A stretch of 48,028 nt of DNA from an uncultured Slackia sp. (GTDB lineage Bacteria; Actinomycetota; Coriobacteriia; Coriobacteriales; Eggerthellaceae). Position 1 is the first letter of the stretch. Each line of letters starts with the position of its first letter. The position numbers and the translations under genes were made by a program. The DNA lies in contig CAKUIK010000016.1 in the NCBI GenBank assembly GCA_934661005.1, positions 1-48,028 on the forward strand, written 5' to 3'. Below are positions 23,487 through 33,000 of this stretch, in pieces. Under the pieces are notes generated by a model. It had not been told where the DNA came from. It did no database searches and worked only from the letters and a program-made list of their open reading frames with translations.

Positions 23487-24842
23487 GTGGTTCAAGACAG
23501 GCAATTTCGAAATTCGCCGCGAGACAACCGTGGCGACCAAGGGGAGCGTCGTTCGAGCGAGCTCGCTGATTTCAGAGGATGCGATTCGCGCAACGGCCGC
23601 TCGAGCGGTCGCGATGCTTCTCGCGGCGTAGGCGGACCTCGCAGCTATCGAGGGCCTCGTGCGAATGGTGGACCTCGCAGCAATCGCGGCGTTTCGCGTG
23701 GCGGCGGCGTCCCTCGTGGCAATCGTGAACTTCACGGCGCGGGCGCTCGCGGCGACGTAGAGGTGGCCGCCGCGCAGCCTGCGTTCGAGCCGCTGCCTGC
23801 GCAATTTCCCCTTATGGTGGGCAGCATCGACGGCGGACGCAAAGTCGAGGTGCTGTGTCGCGATAAAGGCGCCGACCAGTTCGCGGCGCGTCTTCGCAAG
23901 GTGGCGAAGGACCGCCGCAAGTGGGCGCGCGACAACGATATCTCGTGCTATCGCGTTTACGATGCCGACTTGCCCGATTTCGCTGTGGCTATCGATCGCT
24001 ACGATGGCGTATGGAAGAGCGAAGGCGAGAGTTGCCTGGTCATAGCTGAGTATCAGGCGCCAAAATCAATCGATGCAGCCAAAGCTGCTGCCCGTTTGGA
24101 CGATGCCGTGGAAATCGCATCGGCCACGTTGGACATTCCTCGTGAGCGCGTGTTCTTGAAGACGCGCCGTCGCGAGAAGGGCGGCGGTCAATACATCGAC
24201 CAGCAAAAAGAAGGGCATGTGCTCTATACGCAGGAATCGGGCAATGTGTTCGAATGCGATTTGGGCTCGTACTTGGATACGGGCATTTTCCTCGATCATC
24301 GCGTGACGCGCGAAATGGTCGGAAGTATGGCCGAGGGCAAGTCGTTTTTGAATCTGTTCTCGTACACGGGCACCTGTACGGTGCACGCGGCAGTGGGCGG
24401 CGCGAAGTCGACGCTTACGGTCGACTTGTCCCAGACCTATTTGTCGTGGGCGCATCGCAATATGGAGCTGAACGGGTGCGATGGTCCCGAGCATGGTTTC
24501 GTGCGAGCCGATGTGTTGCAGTGGATCGAGCGCGAGGCGCGCGGATGGCGCCGTTTCGATTTGATTTTCGTGGACCCGCCCACGTTCTCGAATTCGAAGG
24601 CCATGGGTAAAAACACCTGGAGCGTTCAGCGTGACCATGTGAAGCTTTTGACGAATGTGGTGCGCCTGCTCGAACGCGATGGCGTGGCGGTATTCAGCTG
24701 CAACTTGCGCAACTTCAAGCCCGATGTTGAGGCGCTCGCCGAGGCGGGCGTGGCGATTGAAGATATTACGCCGCAGACGATTCCGCACGATTTCGAGCGC
24801 AATGCCAAGATTCATTGCTGCTATTTGGTTCGCAAAGCGTAA
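23487..24842 (+). CDS. RlmK-like 23S rRNA methyltransferase with Arg/Gly-rich N-terminus
   Basis: A 451-residue class I SAM-dependent methyltransferase matching the C-terminal (RlmK) half of RlmKL, which makes m7G in 23S rRNA. The SAM motif FLNLFSYTGTCTVHAA lies near residue 286 and the catalytic-loop-type VDPPTFSNSK near 360. The first ~100 residues are unusual: a disordered Arg/Gly/Ser-rich stretch with repeated GGPRSYRG and GGPRSNRG units, resembling RGG RNA-binding tails. The RlmL half (THUMP and m2G domain) is absent. The GTG start abuts the NUDIX stop. The in-frame ATG at 23815 would give a protein without the Arg/Gly tail. The repeats at protein level favour the long form. Confidence 0.85.
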   Translation: MVQDRQFRNSPRDNRGDQGERRSSELADFRGCDSRNGRSSGRDASRGVGGPRSYRGPRANGGPRSNRGVSRGGGVPRGNRELHGAGARGDVEVAAAQPAFEPLPAQFPLMVGSIDGGRKVEVLCRDKGADQFAARLRKVAKDRRKWARDNDISCYRVYDADLPDFAVAIDRYDGVWKSEGESCLVIAEYQAPKSIDAAKAAARLDDAVEIASATLDIPRERVFLKTRRREKGGGQYIDQQKEGHVLYTQESGNVFECDLGSYLDTGIFLDHRVTREMVGSMAEGKSFLNLFSYTGTCTVHAAVGGAKSTLTVDLSQTYLSWAHRNMELNGCDGPEHGFVRADVLQWIEREARGWRRFDLIFVDPPTFSNSKAMGKNTWSVQRDHVKLLTNVVRLLERDGVAVFSCNLRNFKPDVEALAEAGVAIEDITPQTIPHDFERNAKIHCCYLVRKA

Positions 24843-24859
24843 GGCTCAAGGCGCAAAGC

Positions 24860-24891
24860 GGAAGGGGAGCGGGGCGGTCCGCCTCCCTTCC
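24860..24891 (+). terminator. GC-rich hairpin, weak terminator
   Basis: GGAAGGG...GCGG pairs with CCGCCTCCCTTCC downstream of the methyltransferase gene. There is no T-run after it, so it is at best a weak or Rho-assisted terminator. Confidence 0.4.
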
Positions 24892-25015
24892 ATTACCACA
24901 AATAACGAGAGTTGTTTATTGATGCACCGTGGCGGTTGCATGAAAATGGCGCCGATGAAAGCGGACGATGCCGCTGACGCAGATAGCGTTTCTTGCATGC
25001 AGAAGGGAAATCGGA

Positions 25016-25429
25016 ATGGTCGACGAGAAGCTGATTGAAAAGATGTGGTGCAACGTTCCCGAAGCGCCCGAGTTTCAAGGCAATATCGAGATTCTCGAGG
25101 TTGCCGAACCTGGATATGTGCACTTCACGATGGATATTCCCAAAAGCTTGGGCAACTATCGCGGCGGCATCCATGGTGGCACGGGCTATTTCATCGGCGA
25201 GATCGGCTGCGGGTTCGCGACCTACTCGTTCGGCGTGAACAACGTGTGCAATTCCGCGAGCATCAATTTCTTCAAGGCAGTGCCGTGCTGTAAGGTCGAT
25301 GTGACGACCGAGCCTTTGCATAAGGGCCGCTCGACGGCCGTGATTCGCGTGACCACGCGCGAAGCGGCGACGGGCAAGCTGCTGTTCCAGTCGACGCATA
25401 ACATGTTCCTTATGGGGCCGATCGAATAG
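25016..25429 (+). CDS. PaaI-type hotdog thioesterase
   Basis: A 137-residue single hotdog-fold protein. The central GGIHGGTGYFIGEIGCG is the long helix with the catalytic region, followed by INFFKAVPCCKVDVTTEPLHKGRS and VRVTTREAATGKLLFQST, the usual order of PaaI/YdiI-like acyl-CoA thioesterases. AGAAGGGA lies upstream of the ATG at 25016. It is alone between a weak hairpin and a strong terminator. The acyl substrate is unknown. Confidence 0.85.
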   Translation: MVDEKLIEKMWCNVPEAPEFQGNIEILEVAEPGYVHFTMDIPKSLGNYRGGIHGGTGYFIGEIGCGFATYSFGVNNVCNSASINFFKAVPCCKVDVTTEPLHKGRSTAVIRVTTREAATGKLLFQSTHNMFLMGPIE

Positions 25430-25490
25430 GCACGCTGAATCGCTTGGGGCAACGGCGGGTATCGCTGAACGCGATGTATATATTGGTAAG

Positions 25491-25526
25491 CAAAAAAGCC
25501 GGATGCGTATGATGCATCCGGCTTTT
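25491..25526. terminator. Bidirectional terminator
   Basis: AAAAAAGCCGGATGC pairs with GCATCCGGCTTTTT, with A/T runs on both sides. It separates the convergent thioesterase and TIGR02452 genes. Confidence 0.9.
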
Positions 25527-25604
25527 TCATGCTGGCTCTTGATTCGCGTCGGCCCGCGCTGACCCGCATCGCTTTGCGTGCGAGGTCCCTCGTCGGCGTC
25601 ATCC

Positions 25605-26459
25605 CTATCGAATGGTGACGCCTTCGGGCAAATCGATCGCGCGGAAGTCGAATTCGTCGTCTTCCTGCTCCTCGATGGGCGCAGCGACTTCCTCGACAAC
25701 AGGCGCCGGCTGGTCGAACACCTCGTCGAACGCATCGAAGCTTGCGCGCGGCACGGCGAATACGATGGTTTTGATGGCGCCAGGGTGAGCGGCGATCCAT
25801 TGCTGGAAAAGCTCGATGACCTGGGCGGGTTGGAAGCCTTGGCGTCCGCATGCGTAGGCGTTCACGATGAGCGTTTCGATCTCGTTGGCCGCGGCGATAT
25901 TCAGCATGGTTTCGATGCGAGCCGCCAGGCAATCGAGGCATTCGCGCTCGGATCGATGGTTTTCCAGGGCGCGCTCACGGTTGGGCTCGGGTACGGCAAT
26001 GACGTTCGCCTCGTGAATTTCGCCCTCGCGAATGAAGACGACGTTCGGCAGATACATCGCGCGGCTCGTGAGCAGCATGCCGCACATGTAGCTGCGGTTT
26101 TGGTCGTGGTAGGCCGATTTCATACCGCACAGAACGGGGTAGAGGTTGCTTTCGGAGCACAGAATTTGCTCGGGGCCGAAGGAACCGTCTTCATAGGCGC
26201 CGCCGGGGCGCGTGTACGAAACGGGGTCGACGATGGCGGTTTTGCCCTGGGCGCGACGAAGCGCGGTGGTGGTGAAATCGGTGGTTACCTGCGTTTCGGT
26301 TGCTTCGGCGGCAGGCTCGGGCAGCTCGAGAGCCAAGGCATCGCCGTCCTCATAAATGACGGCGGCATCGATGGTCGCCTGGGTTTCCTTGGCGAATGCG
26401 CCTTTCATGAGGGCCAAATGCTTGGTGGCTTCAGCGCGGCGCTCGTCACGAGTGGGCAT
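25605..26459 (-). CDS. TIGR02452 family (microbial PARG-like) protein
   Basis: A 284-residue protein of the TIGR02452/DUF2263 family, a macrodomain-like fold related to poly(ADP-ribose) glycohydrolases. The core TAIVDPVSYTRPGGAYEDG (about residues 74-92) and FGPEQILCSESNLYPVL correspond to the usual NFAN-PGG and QEE-L-R-S-LY elements. The catalytic QEE appears as GPEQ, so one Glu position is altered. The C-terminal half has the typical VNAYACGRQGF strand. An acidic 40-residue tail follows. GGGAGG precedes the ATG at 26459. It may remove ADP-ribose or be inactive; this cannot be decided from sequence. Confidence 0.85.
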   Translation of the reverse strand: MPTRDERRAEATKHLALMKGAFAKETQATIDAAVIYEDGDALALELPEPAAEATETQVTTDFTTTALRRAQGKTAIVDPVSYTRPGGAYEDGSFGPEQILCSESNLYPVLCGMKSAYHDQNRSYMCGMLLTSRAMYLPNVVFIREGEIHEANVIAVPEPNRERALENHRSERECLDCLAARIETMLNIAAANEIETLIVNAYACGRQGFQPAQVIELFQQWIAAHPGAIKTIVFAVPRASFDAFDEVFDQPAPVVEEVAAPIEEQEDDEFDFRAIDLPEGVTIR

Positions 26460-26654
26460 GGTTTCCTCCCTTGGTCGGAATTTCGAGTTCGCCGTCGATT
26501 GTAGTTGAATGCGTGCTCGGCAACAATGAAGCTCGGCCGCATGTCGCGCAATTGCAATGTTAGGGGTCAATAGCTTCCAATAAACATCTACTGAGAAAAA
26601 GATAGGAGAACGCTAAACGATTATTAGTACCTAAAAGTTATATAAGTATATAAA

Positions 26655-26830
26655 AGCTCTCATATGGAAGCGACCAGTCGCGCCTCTGGAATCTGGCGGG
26701 TGTAACGCTTCCGCAGTGGCGATGGCGGCGGGCTCTGTGGGGTAAACATGCAATCGGAGCCCAAAAGCCGAATTCACATTGCTTTTACCTGCGTTTTCTT
26801 CGGGGGTTCGTAAAGACGAACCCCTTCTTT
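26655..26830 (+). ncRNA. Candidate structured leader RNA or sRNA with its own promoter and terminator
   Basis: An AT-rich promoter-like stretch (26570-26655, TATAAG at 26641, TATATAAAA just after) is followed by a structured segment. A GGAAGCG/CGCTTCC hairpin (26666-26712) has an inner CGCC/GGCG stem. A GGGCTC/GAGCCC hairpin lies at 26730-26762. A clear terminator follows at 26803-26830. No plus-strand gene lies upstream, so this is an independent transcription unit, or a riboswitch/attenuator for the adhesin 230 nt further on. I do not recognise a known riboswitch core. Confidence 0.5.
26803..26830 (+). terminator. Intrinsic terminator in the adhesin leader
   Basis: GGGGTTCG/CGAACCCC stem with a short loop is followed by TTCTTT. 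It lies between the promoter-like stretch and the adhesin start. Confidence 0.75.
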
Positions 26831-27058
26831 GCGTATACGCCGCACATGCGAACCTTTCGATGACGGGGTCCTTCGTATAAGAAATGAGAGAAGGCTGCTG
26901 CCTATTTTGGCCATTTTCGACGCGAAATGGCACTTCCGCAAAACCCAAGAGGGCCGAATAATCATGGTGACTAACTTTGGGCGGAAGGAGCCGAGCATGA
27001 AAATAGGAAGGACCAAGCAATGGGCGCATAAGGCGGGAAGCATGAAGGAGGCCACACC

Positions 27059-30000
27059 ATGAAGCGATTGAAAATGGCGATTGCGGCATTGCTCGCATTC
27101 GCGCTGCTTCCCTTGATTGGGAGCACGGCTTTGGCCGACGAATCGAGTGCGTCATCGCACGCGCAGCAGATTCGCGCGGCGGCAAACATTGAGACAATCG
27201 CCGACGCGTCGACGATGGGCGATTGGTCTGATATCGTCGAATATACGACTCAAAACATCGGTCGTATTTGGACCGACAAAACGGTATCGACTGGTGATAT
27301 CGGCGTTTCAGGCGCCATGAGCGCTACGGTTTCCAAGGGCGATTCCGATTTCGTTACGGCGCTTTCAGTGCTTTCTTCTACGTCGAACATCGCGTCGACA
27401 TCGACTACGCCGCTCGACATCGTGCTCGTGCTCGATGCCTCAGGATCCATGAACGATGACATGAATGGCGGAGTGAAGCGCATCGACGCATTGAAGAACG
27501 CCGCGAATTCGTTTATCGACGAGATTGCAACGCAAAATGCGAGCATTTCCGATGCGTCGAAACAGCATCAGGTTTCTATCGTGAAATTCGCTGGCAAGAA
27601 GACAGATAAGCCTGGCAACGACACGTATCGCGAGGGCGGGCACGTCTACAACTACAGCCAGGTCATGAAGAGCATGACGGAGTGCACCAATGAGACGAAG
27701 GGCGCTTTCAAGAGCCAGGTCAATGCCATACGGCCCAATGGCGCAACGCGTTCTGACTATGGCTTGCAGCTTGCGCAGAGCCAAACCTCCAGCCGCGCCG
27801 ATGCTAAGAAGATTGTTATTTTCTTCACCGACGGCACACCGACTTCGTACAGCAATTTTGAGCCCGATGTTGCCTCTGACGCCGTTGCCGCTGCAAAGGC
27901 TATGAAAGACGCGGGTGCCTCGGTGTACACCATTGGCATTTTCAATGATGCGAACCCGAGCGCTGATGTGAGCGTTTCGGGAACATCTAATGAAAACAAG
28001 TTCATGCAGGCGGCTTCGAGCAATTACCCTGCAGCTGCCTATACTTACACGCAAGGCTGGTTCAGTGGCGAGTGGAACTGGAGCTTCGGCGATCGCGCTG
28101 AAGGTTCTGACTTCTACAAGTCTGCTTCGAGCGCCAGTGAGCTCTCGAAAATCTTCGAAGACATCTCTAAGGAAATCGTGAAGGGCGCGGGCTATCCCAC
28201 CGACGCTCGCGAGGGCTTTGAGATGAGCGATGGCTACGTCACCTTCGACGATTCGCTGGGCGCCTACATGCAGGTCGACACGTTCAAGGCGATCGTGGTG
28301 AACAACCACGTGTTTAGCGACGTGACGAAAACCCCGACCGATACCGCCGATACCTACACATTTGCAGGCACGACCGAACTGAACGGCAAAACCGTGAGCC
28401 TGGGCAATATCGTGATTACCGTGACGAAATCGGGCGATGTGGCCACGGGCGACAAGGTCCAGGTGAAAATTCCCGCAGGCCTTATTCCGCTGCGCAATTT
28501 CAACGTGAATGAAACTGCGGGTACCATGACGGTGAGCGATACGTATCCGCTGCGTGTTTTCTTCACGTCGAGCATTAAGCCCGATGCGCTTGAGCTTGTC
28601 GCGAACCCCGACGGGGCAATGTCGAAATACATTGCGGCCAATACCGAAGACGGCAAGGCGAATTTCTACGCGAACGCGTTCACTCCGGGCACCGCGTTGG
28701 GCGATACTGTTTCGAGCTTCAATCCTTCTAAGGGCAATGCGTATTACTACTTCACGAGCGATACGCCCATTTATTCCGATGAAGCGTGCACGCAGCCTGC
28801 GAAGAGGGCGTCGGGTGCCGCTGGCGAGATGTTCTACTACAAGCACACCTTCTTTGAGATGGGCGAAGGCGGTAAGGCTGTCGAGAAAACCGAGGTCATC
28901 AGCTTCTCGCCCGGCACGGCTGAGCAATTCTCGGGCGCCATTGCGTACGATGCCGACGGCAATGCCTACTTCAAAGCCGGCACGGCGCGTTTGACGTACA
29001 TTAATGAGCTCGCGAAATCGAAGGCGGAAAATACCACCGGCACGGCGACCGACGTGTTGAACCCGAAGTGGAACAGCGAGACGTCGACCTCTGCTGCGAC
29101 GACGGTTATTCCGCATTTGGGCAACAACGGCAAGCTGTCGGTTGAAATTCCGGGAACGCTGGCGGTTTCGAAGACGCTCGATATGCCCGAGGGCTTCGAT
29201 GCGGCCGCTTATGCCGACAAGTCGTTTGATTTCGAGCTCACGATAGAGGCTGTGGCGGGTAAAACGCTGCATGCCGAAGTGAAGAACGCCGCGGGAGCGG
29301 TGTGCGGCGATCCGTTTGAGCTGACGTTCGACGCGAATGGAAAGGCGACGCATTCGATCAAGGCCGATGAAACGCTGTACGTGTATGGCATTGCCCCGAA
29401 TGCCGCCTATTCGATCGAGGAGTTGCTGAATGTGCCTGCTGCTGACGGCTCGCTGACGCATGCGAACCCTGGCTTCTCGCAGGTGTCTCCGGTTGATGCC
29501 GAAGGCAAGGCAATTGCCGCGACGGGCACGGTTGTAGCGGGCAAAATTACGAAAGCCGAGTTCGTGAACACGTATGCCGCGCAGGGCACGCTGAAAGGCG
29601 AAGCTGCGCTTGCGGGCGCGAAGACTCTCAACGGCCGCGCTTGGCTGTCTGGCGATACATTCACGTTCGTGCTGAAAGACGCCAACACGTCTGTGACCGC
29701 TCCAATGCCCGAGGGTGCAAGTGGCGGCATGGCGCGTCTTGAGGTAACGCAGCCTGAGGGCACGCCGGCGGGCACGCAGGTTGGTTTCCATTTCGGCGAC
29801 ATCGTGTACGCGCAGCCGGGCACGTACATCTACCAGATTTACGAATCGGAAGAAATGAGCACCGTTAACCCGGGTGTCTCCATGTCGCAAGCTCTGTACG
29901 AGGTGAAGGTTGTTGTCGCCGATGGGCATGACGGCACGCTTTCGGTTGAGTCGGCTATGACGAAGATTGCGGGCGACGACGGCGTTGAATTCAAAACGCC

Positions 30001-33000
30001 CGAAGCTGCTGAGCTCGCTGCGTTTATGAACACGTTCAGCGACCAGAGTGTGACGTGGAACCCGAGCGGTACGAAAACGTGGATCGACGCAACGAGGCAG
30101 CGCACGCTTGAGCCGGACATGTTCTTTGTGATGGCGAAAACGTTCGACGCTTCGGCGCCGCTGCCCGAAGGAGATGGCGTCGAGGTCGTGACGGGTAAAA
30201 CCGCCGCTGATGTTGACTACCGCGGTGTGGTGTCGACGGTTTCTGCGAGCGGAAGCATCGCGTTTCCCCAGGCAACGTTTAACCTGAGCGACTTGGGTGG
30301 AGCGCCAAGCAAGGCGTATGCCTACGAAATTACTGAAGTGGTGAAAGTCGACGATGCGTGGGTCGATGCGAAAGACCTGGCTGCTGGCCAGGGTTTGCCA
30401 GGTGTGACGTATGACCCAACGGTGTGGCAGGCGATTGTCACGGTGAAGAGCGTGGACACGGGCGATGATGCCCATATTGAACTGAGCGTTTCGTACTCCA
30501 AGCAGGGCGCCACGACCGATGCGGAAGCTGTTCTGACCGACGCGAAGGCGTTCGCATTCGAAAACAGCTACAACCCTGGGCCTGCCACGGCCACGATTTC
30601 TGGCACAAAGAAGTTCGAGGGTCGTGCGATGACCGAAGCTGAGAGCTTCGGCTTCAGCTTGGTGCCGGCCAATAAGGCCGCGACCGACGCATTCGGCGCC
30701 GATTCTGCCAAGCGGGCAACGGTGATCGGCTTGGCGAATGGTGAGTCGAAGAACTTCAGCTTCGGTGAGCTTTCGTTTGCCAAGCCTGGCACGTATACGT
30801 TCAAGATGGTCGAAAACGCGTACCGCGGCAAGGCGCTGAATTCCGAAGCTGCGCAGGCGAGCAACATCGCGTTCGATACCCATGAGTGCCTGGTGGCAGT
30901 CAAGGTGACCGACGACCATTCGGGCACTTTGCAGGCCGAGGTTTCTTACGACGGTGGGGCGACCTTTACCAACGTGTATTCCGAGGAAAAGACGTACGGC
31001 AGCTTTGACGGCCTTGCGGTTAAAAAGACGCTCAATGGTCGCACGATGCATGCGGGCGAATTCGCCTTCAACATTGAAGGGGCCGATGACGCTTCGAAGG
31101 AGCTGCTCAAGCGTGTTGACGCAGGCGGCAATGGCGTGCTCCAGTTCAGCAACCCGAACGATCGCGCTGCGGGTGTGGCCGATGTTATGAAGCCGCTTGA
31201 CGGCATCGCGTTTACGCAGGGCGACGCGGGCAAGGCGTTTGAGTTCACCGTGAGCGAGATTGTTCCCGACCCCAAGCTTGCTGGCGTGGCCTACGATGAG
31301 GCGACCCATGCGGTGAAAATTGTTGTAAGCCTGGAGAATGGCACGAGTCTTCACGTGGCGACGTATGTCGACGGCGAGCTGGCCGGAAGCGACACCCCGA
31401 CGGTGGCTTTCACGAACGTCTACAAACCGGCAGATGTGGACTTTGCCACAGCGAACTTCGGCTTGAACAAGGTTCTTGAGGGCCGCGATTGGACTGAAAA
31501 CGACAGCTTCTCATTCTCGATTGTGGCCGAAACTGAAGGTGCCCCCATGCCTTCTAACGGTGCGACTGCCCAGTCGGCGAGCGCCAAGGATGGCGAGGCA
31601 GTGGCGTTTGATTTCGGCAGCATCACGTTCAAGGCGAGCGATATGGTTGTTGATGGCGATGCCGTTACGAGCAAGACGTTCGTCTACACTGTGCGCGAGA
31701 CTGTGCCCAACCCCGCGAAGGCTGGCATCCAGTACAGCACGAATGTCGCGAAGGTTTACGTGACGGTGACCGACGACGGTGAGGGCCACCTGGTTGCTGC
31801 GTCTTCGACCGAGAACGGCACGTTCGTGAACAAGTACGAAGCGAATCTCGACTATACGGCTGCTGGTGGGTTGACGCTGACGAAGACCTTGAATGGCCGC
31901 GACATGACCGAGGGCCAGTTCCAAATTCAGGTTGCGCCTAGCGACGAGGCTTCGGCGGCGGTTCTTGGCCTGCCTTTGGGCGGCAAGGTGTTCAATATAC
32001 CTGCTGCCAAGGACGGCGAGACGGCGAGCGTGCCGGTGTGTAGCGATGTGAAATTCACGCAGCTCGACGTGGGCAAAACGTTCACGTATGCCGTTTCCGA
32101 GCTCGGTACGGCGGGCAGTGGGTACACCTTCGATAAGGTTGGTCGCACGGTGACGATTTCCGTGAGCGATGATCCCGCCACGGCGACGCTTACGGCGACC
32201 ACGACGGTTTCTGGCGGTCCCGATGCTGCGACGTATGTCTACAAGACGGGCGATAGCCCAGCGGCTGTTGCGGCCAAAGTGGCGTTCACGAACAGCTATT
32301 CCGCTTCGGGAAGCGTTGACGTGAATGCGACGAAAACCTTGAGTGGCCGCGCGTTGGTCGACGGTGAGTTCACCTTTGGCGTGCAGTATGCCAAAGGTGA
32401 AGCGGCGGGTAGTGACGTGCTTACGGCGAAGAATGCTGCCGACGGCACGGTTGCGTTCGGCACGCTGAGTTTCGATACGGCGATGCTGAGCGACCTGGTC
32501 GCGAAGGGTTCTGCCGCGAAGGTCGCAAACGACAACGGCGACGCAACCTGGACTATTCCGTGCGTCGCGTACGAGAAGACCGATGGGCTCTCTGGTCGCG
32601 GCATCACCCCAACGACTCAGAAGATTTCGTTCGACATTAATGCTGTCGACAAGGGTTCTGGCGAGCTTGCCGTGAGCATCGAGGCTGGCGTGAAGGGCCT
32701 GGCCTTCGAAAATACCTACGGAACGAGCGATGTGCCGGTGAGCGTGACGGGTGTGAAGCGTTTGAGCTACGCCGAAGGCTTGACTCCGAACGATATTGCG
32801 GGCAAATTCACGTTCACCATTACGGCGAATGAAGAGGGCGCTCCCATGCCCGAGCATGTGACCGCGATGAACGCTGCTGGCGGAAGTATCGATTTCGGCA
32901 AGATTGTGTTCACGCTCGATGCTCTGAACAAGGCGCTGGGCACCACGCAGCAAGAGGCGATTGTTGACGCTGGCGGTGCGAACGTTCAGGCTGCAGCTCC

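Noticed and set aside
26591..26598. CTGAGA-like string resembling a TPP riboswitch element
   Set aside because: No matching second conserved element or P1 helix is present.
26964..27062. 32-codon ORF overlapping the adhesin start by ATGA
   Set aside because: The overlap suggests translational coupling, but there is no ribosome binding site and the composition is not convincing; it may be a leader peptide at most.
27440..31354. Minus-strand ORF of 1304 codons inside the adhesin gene
   Set aside because: It is an antisense shadow caused by codon bias; it is rich in Arg/His without domain pattern and has no ribosome binding site.
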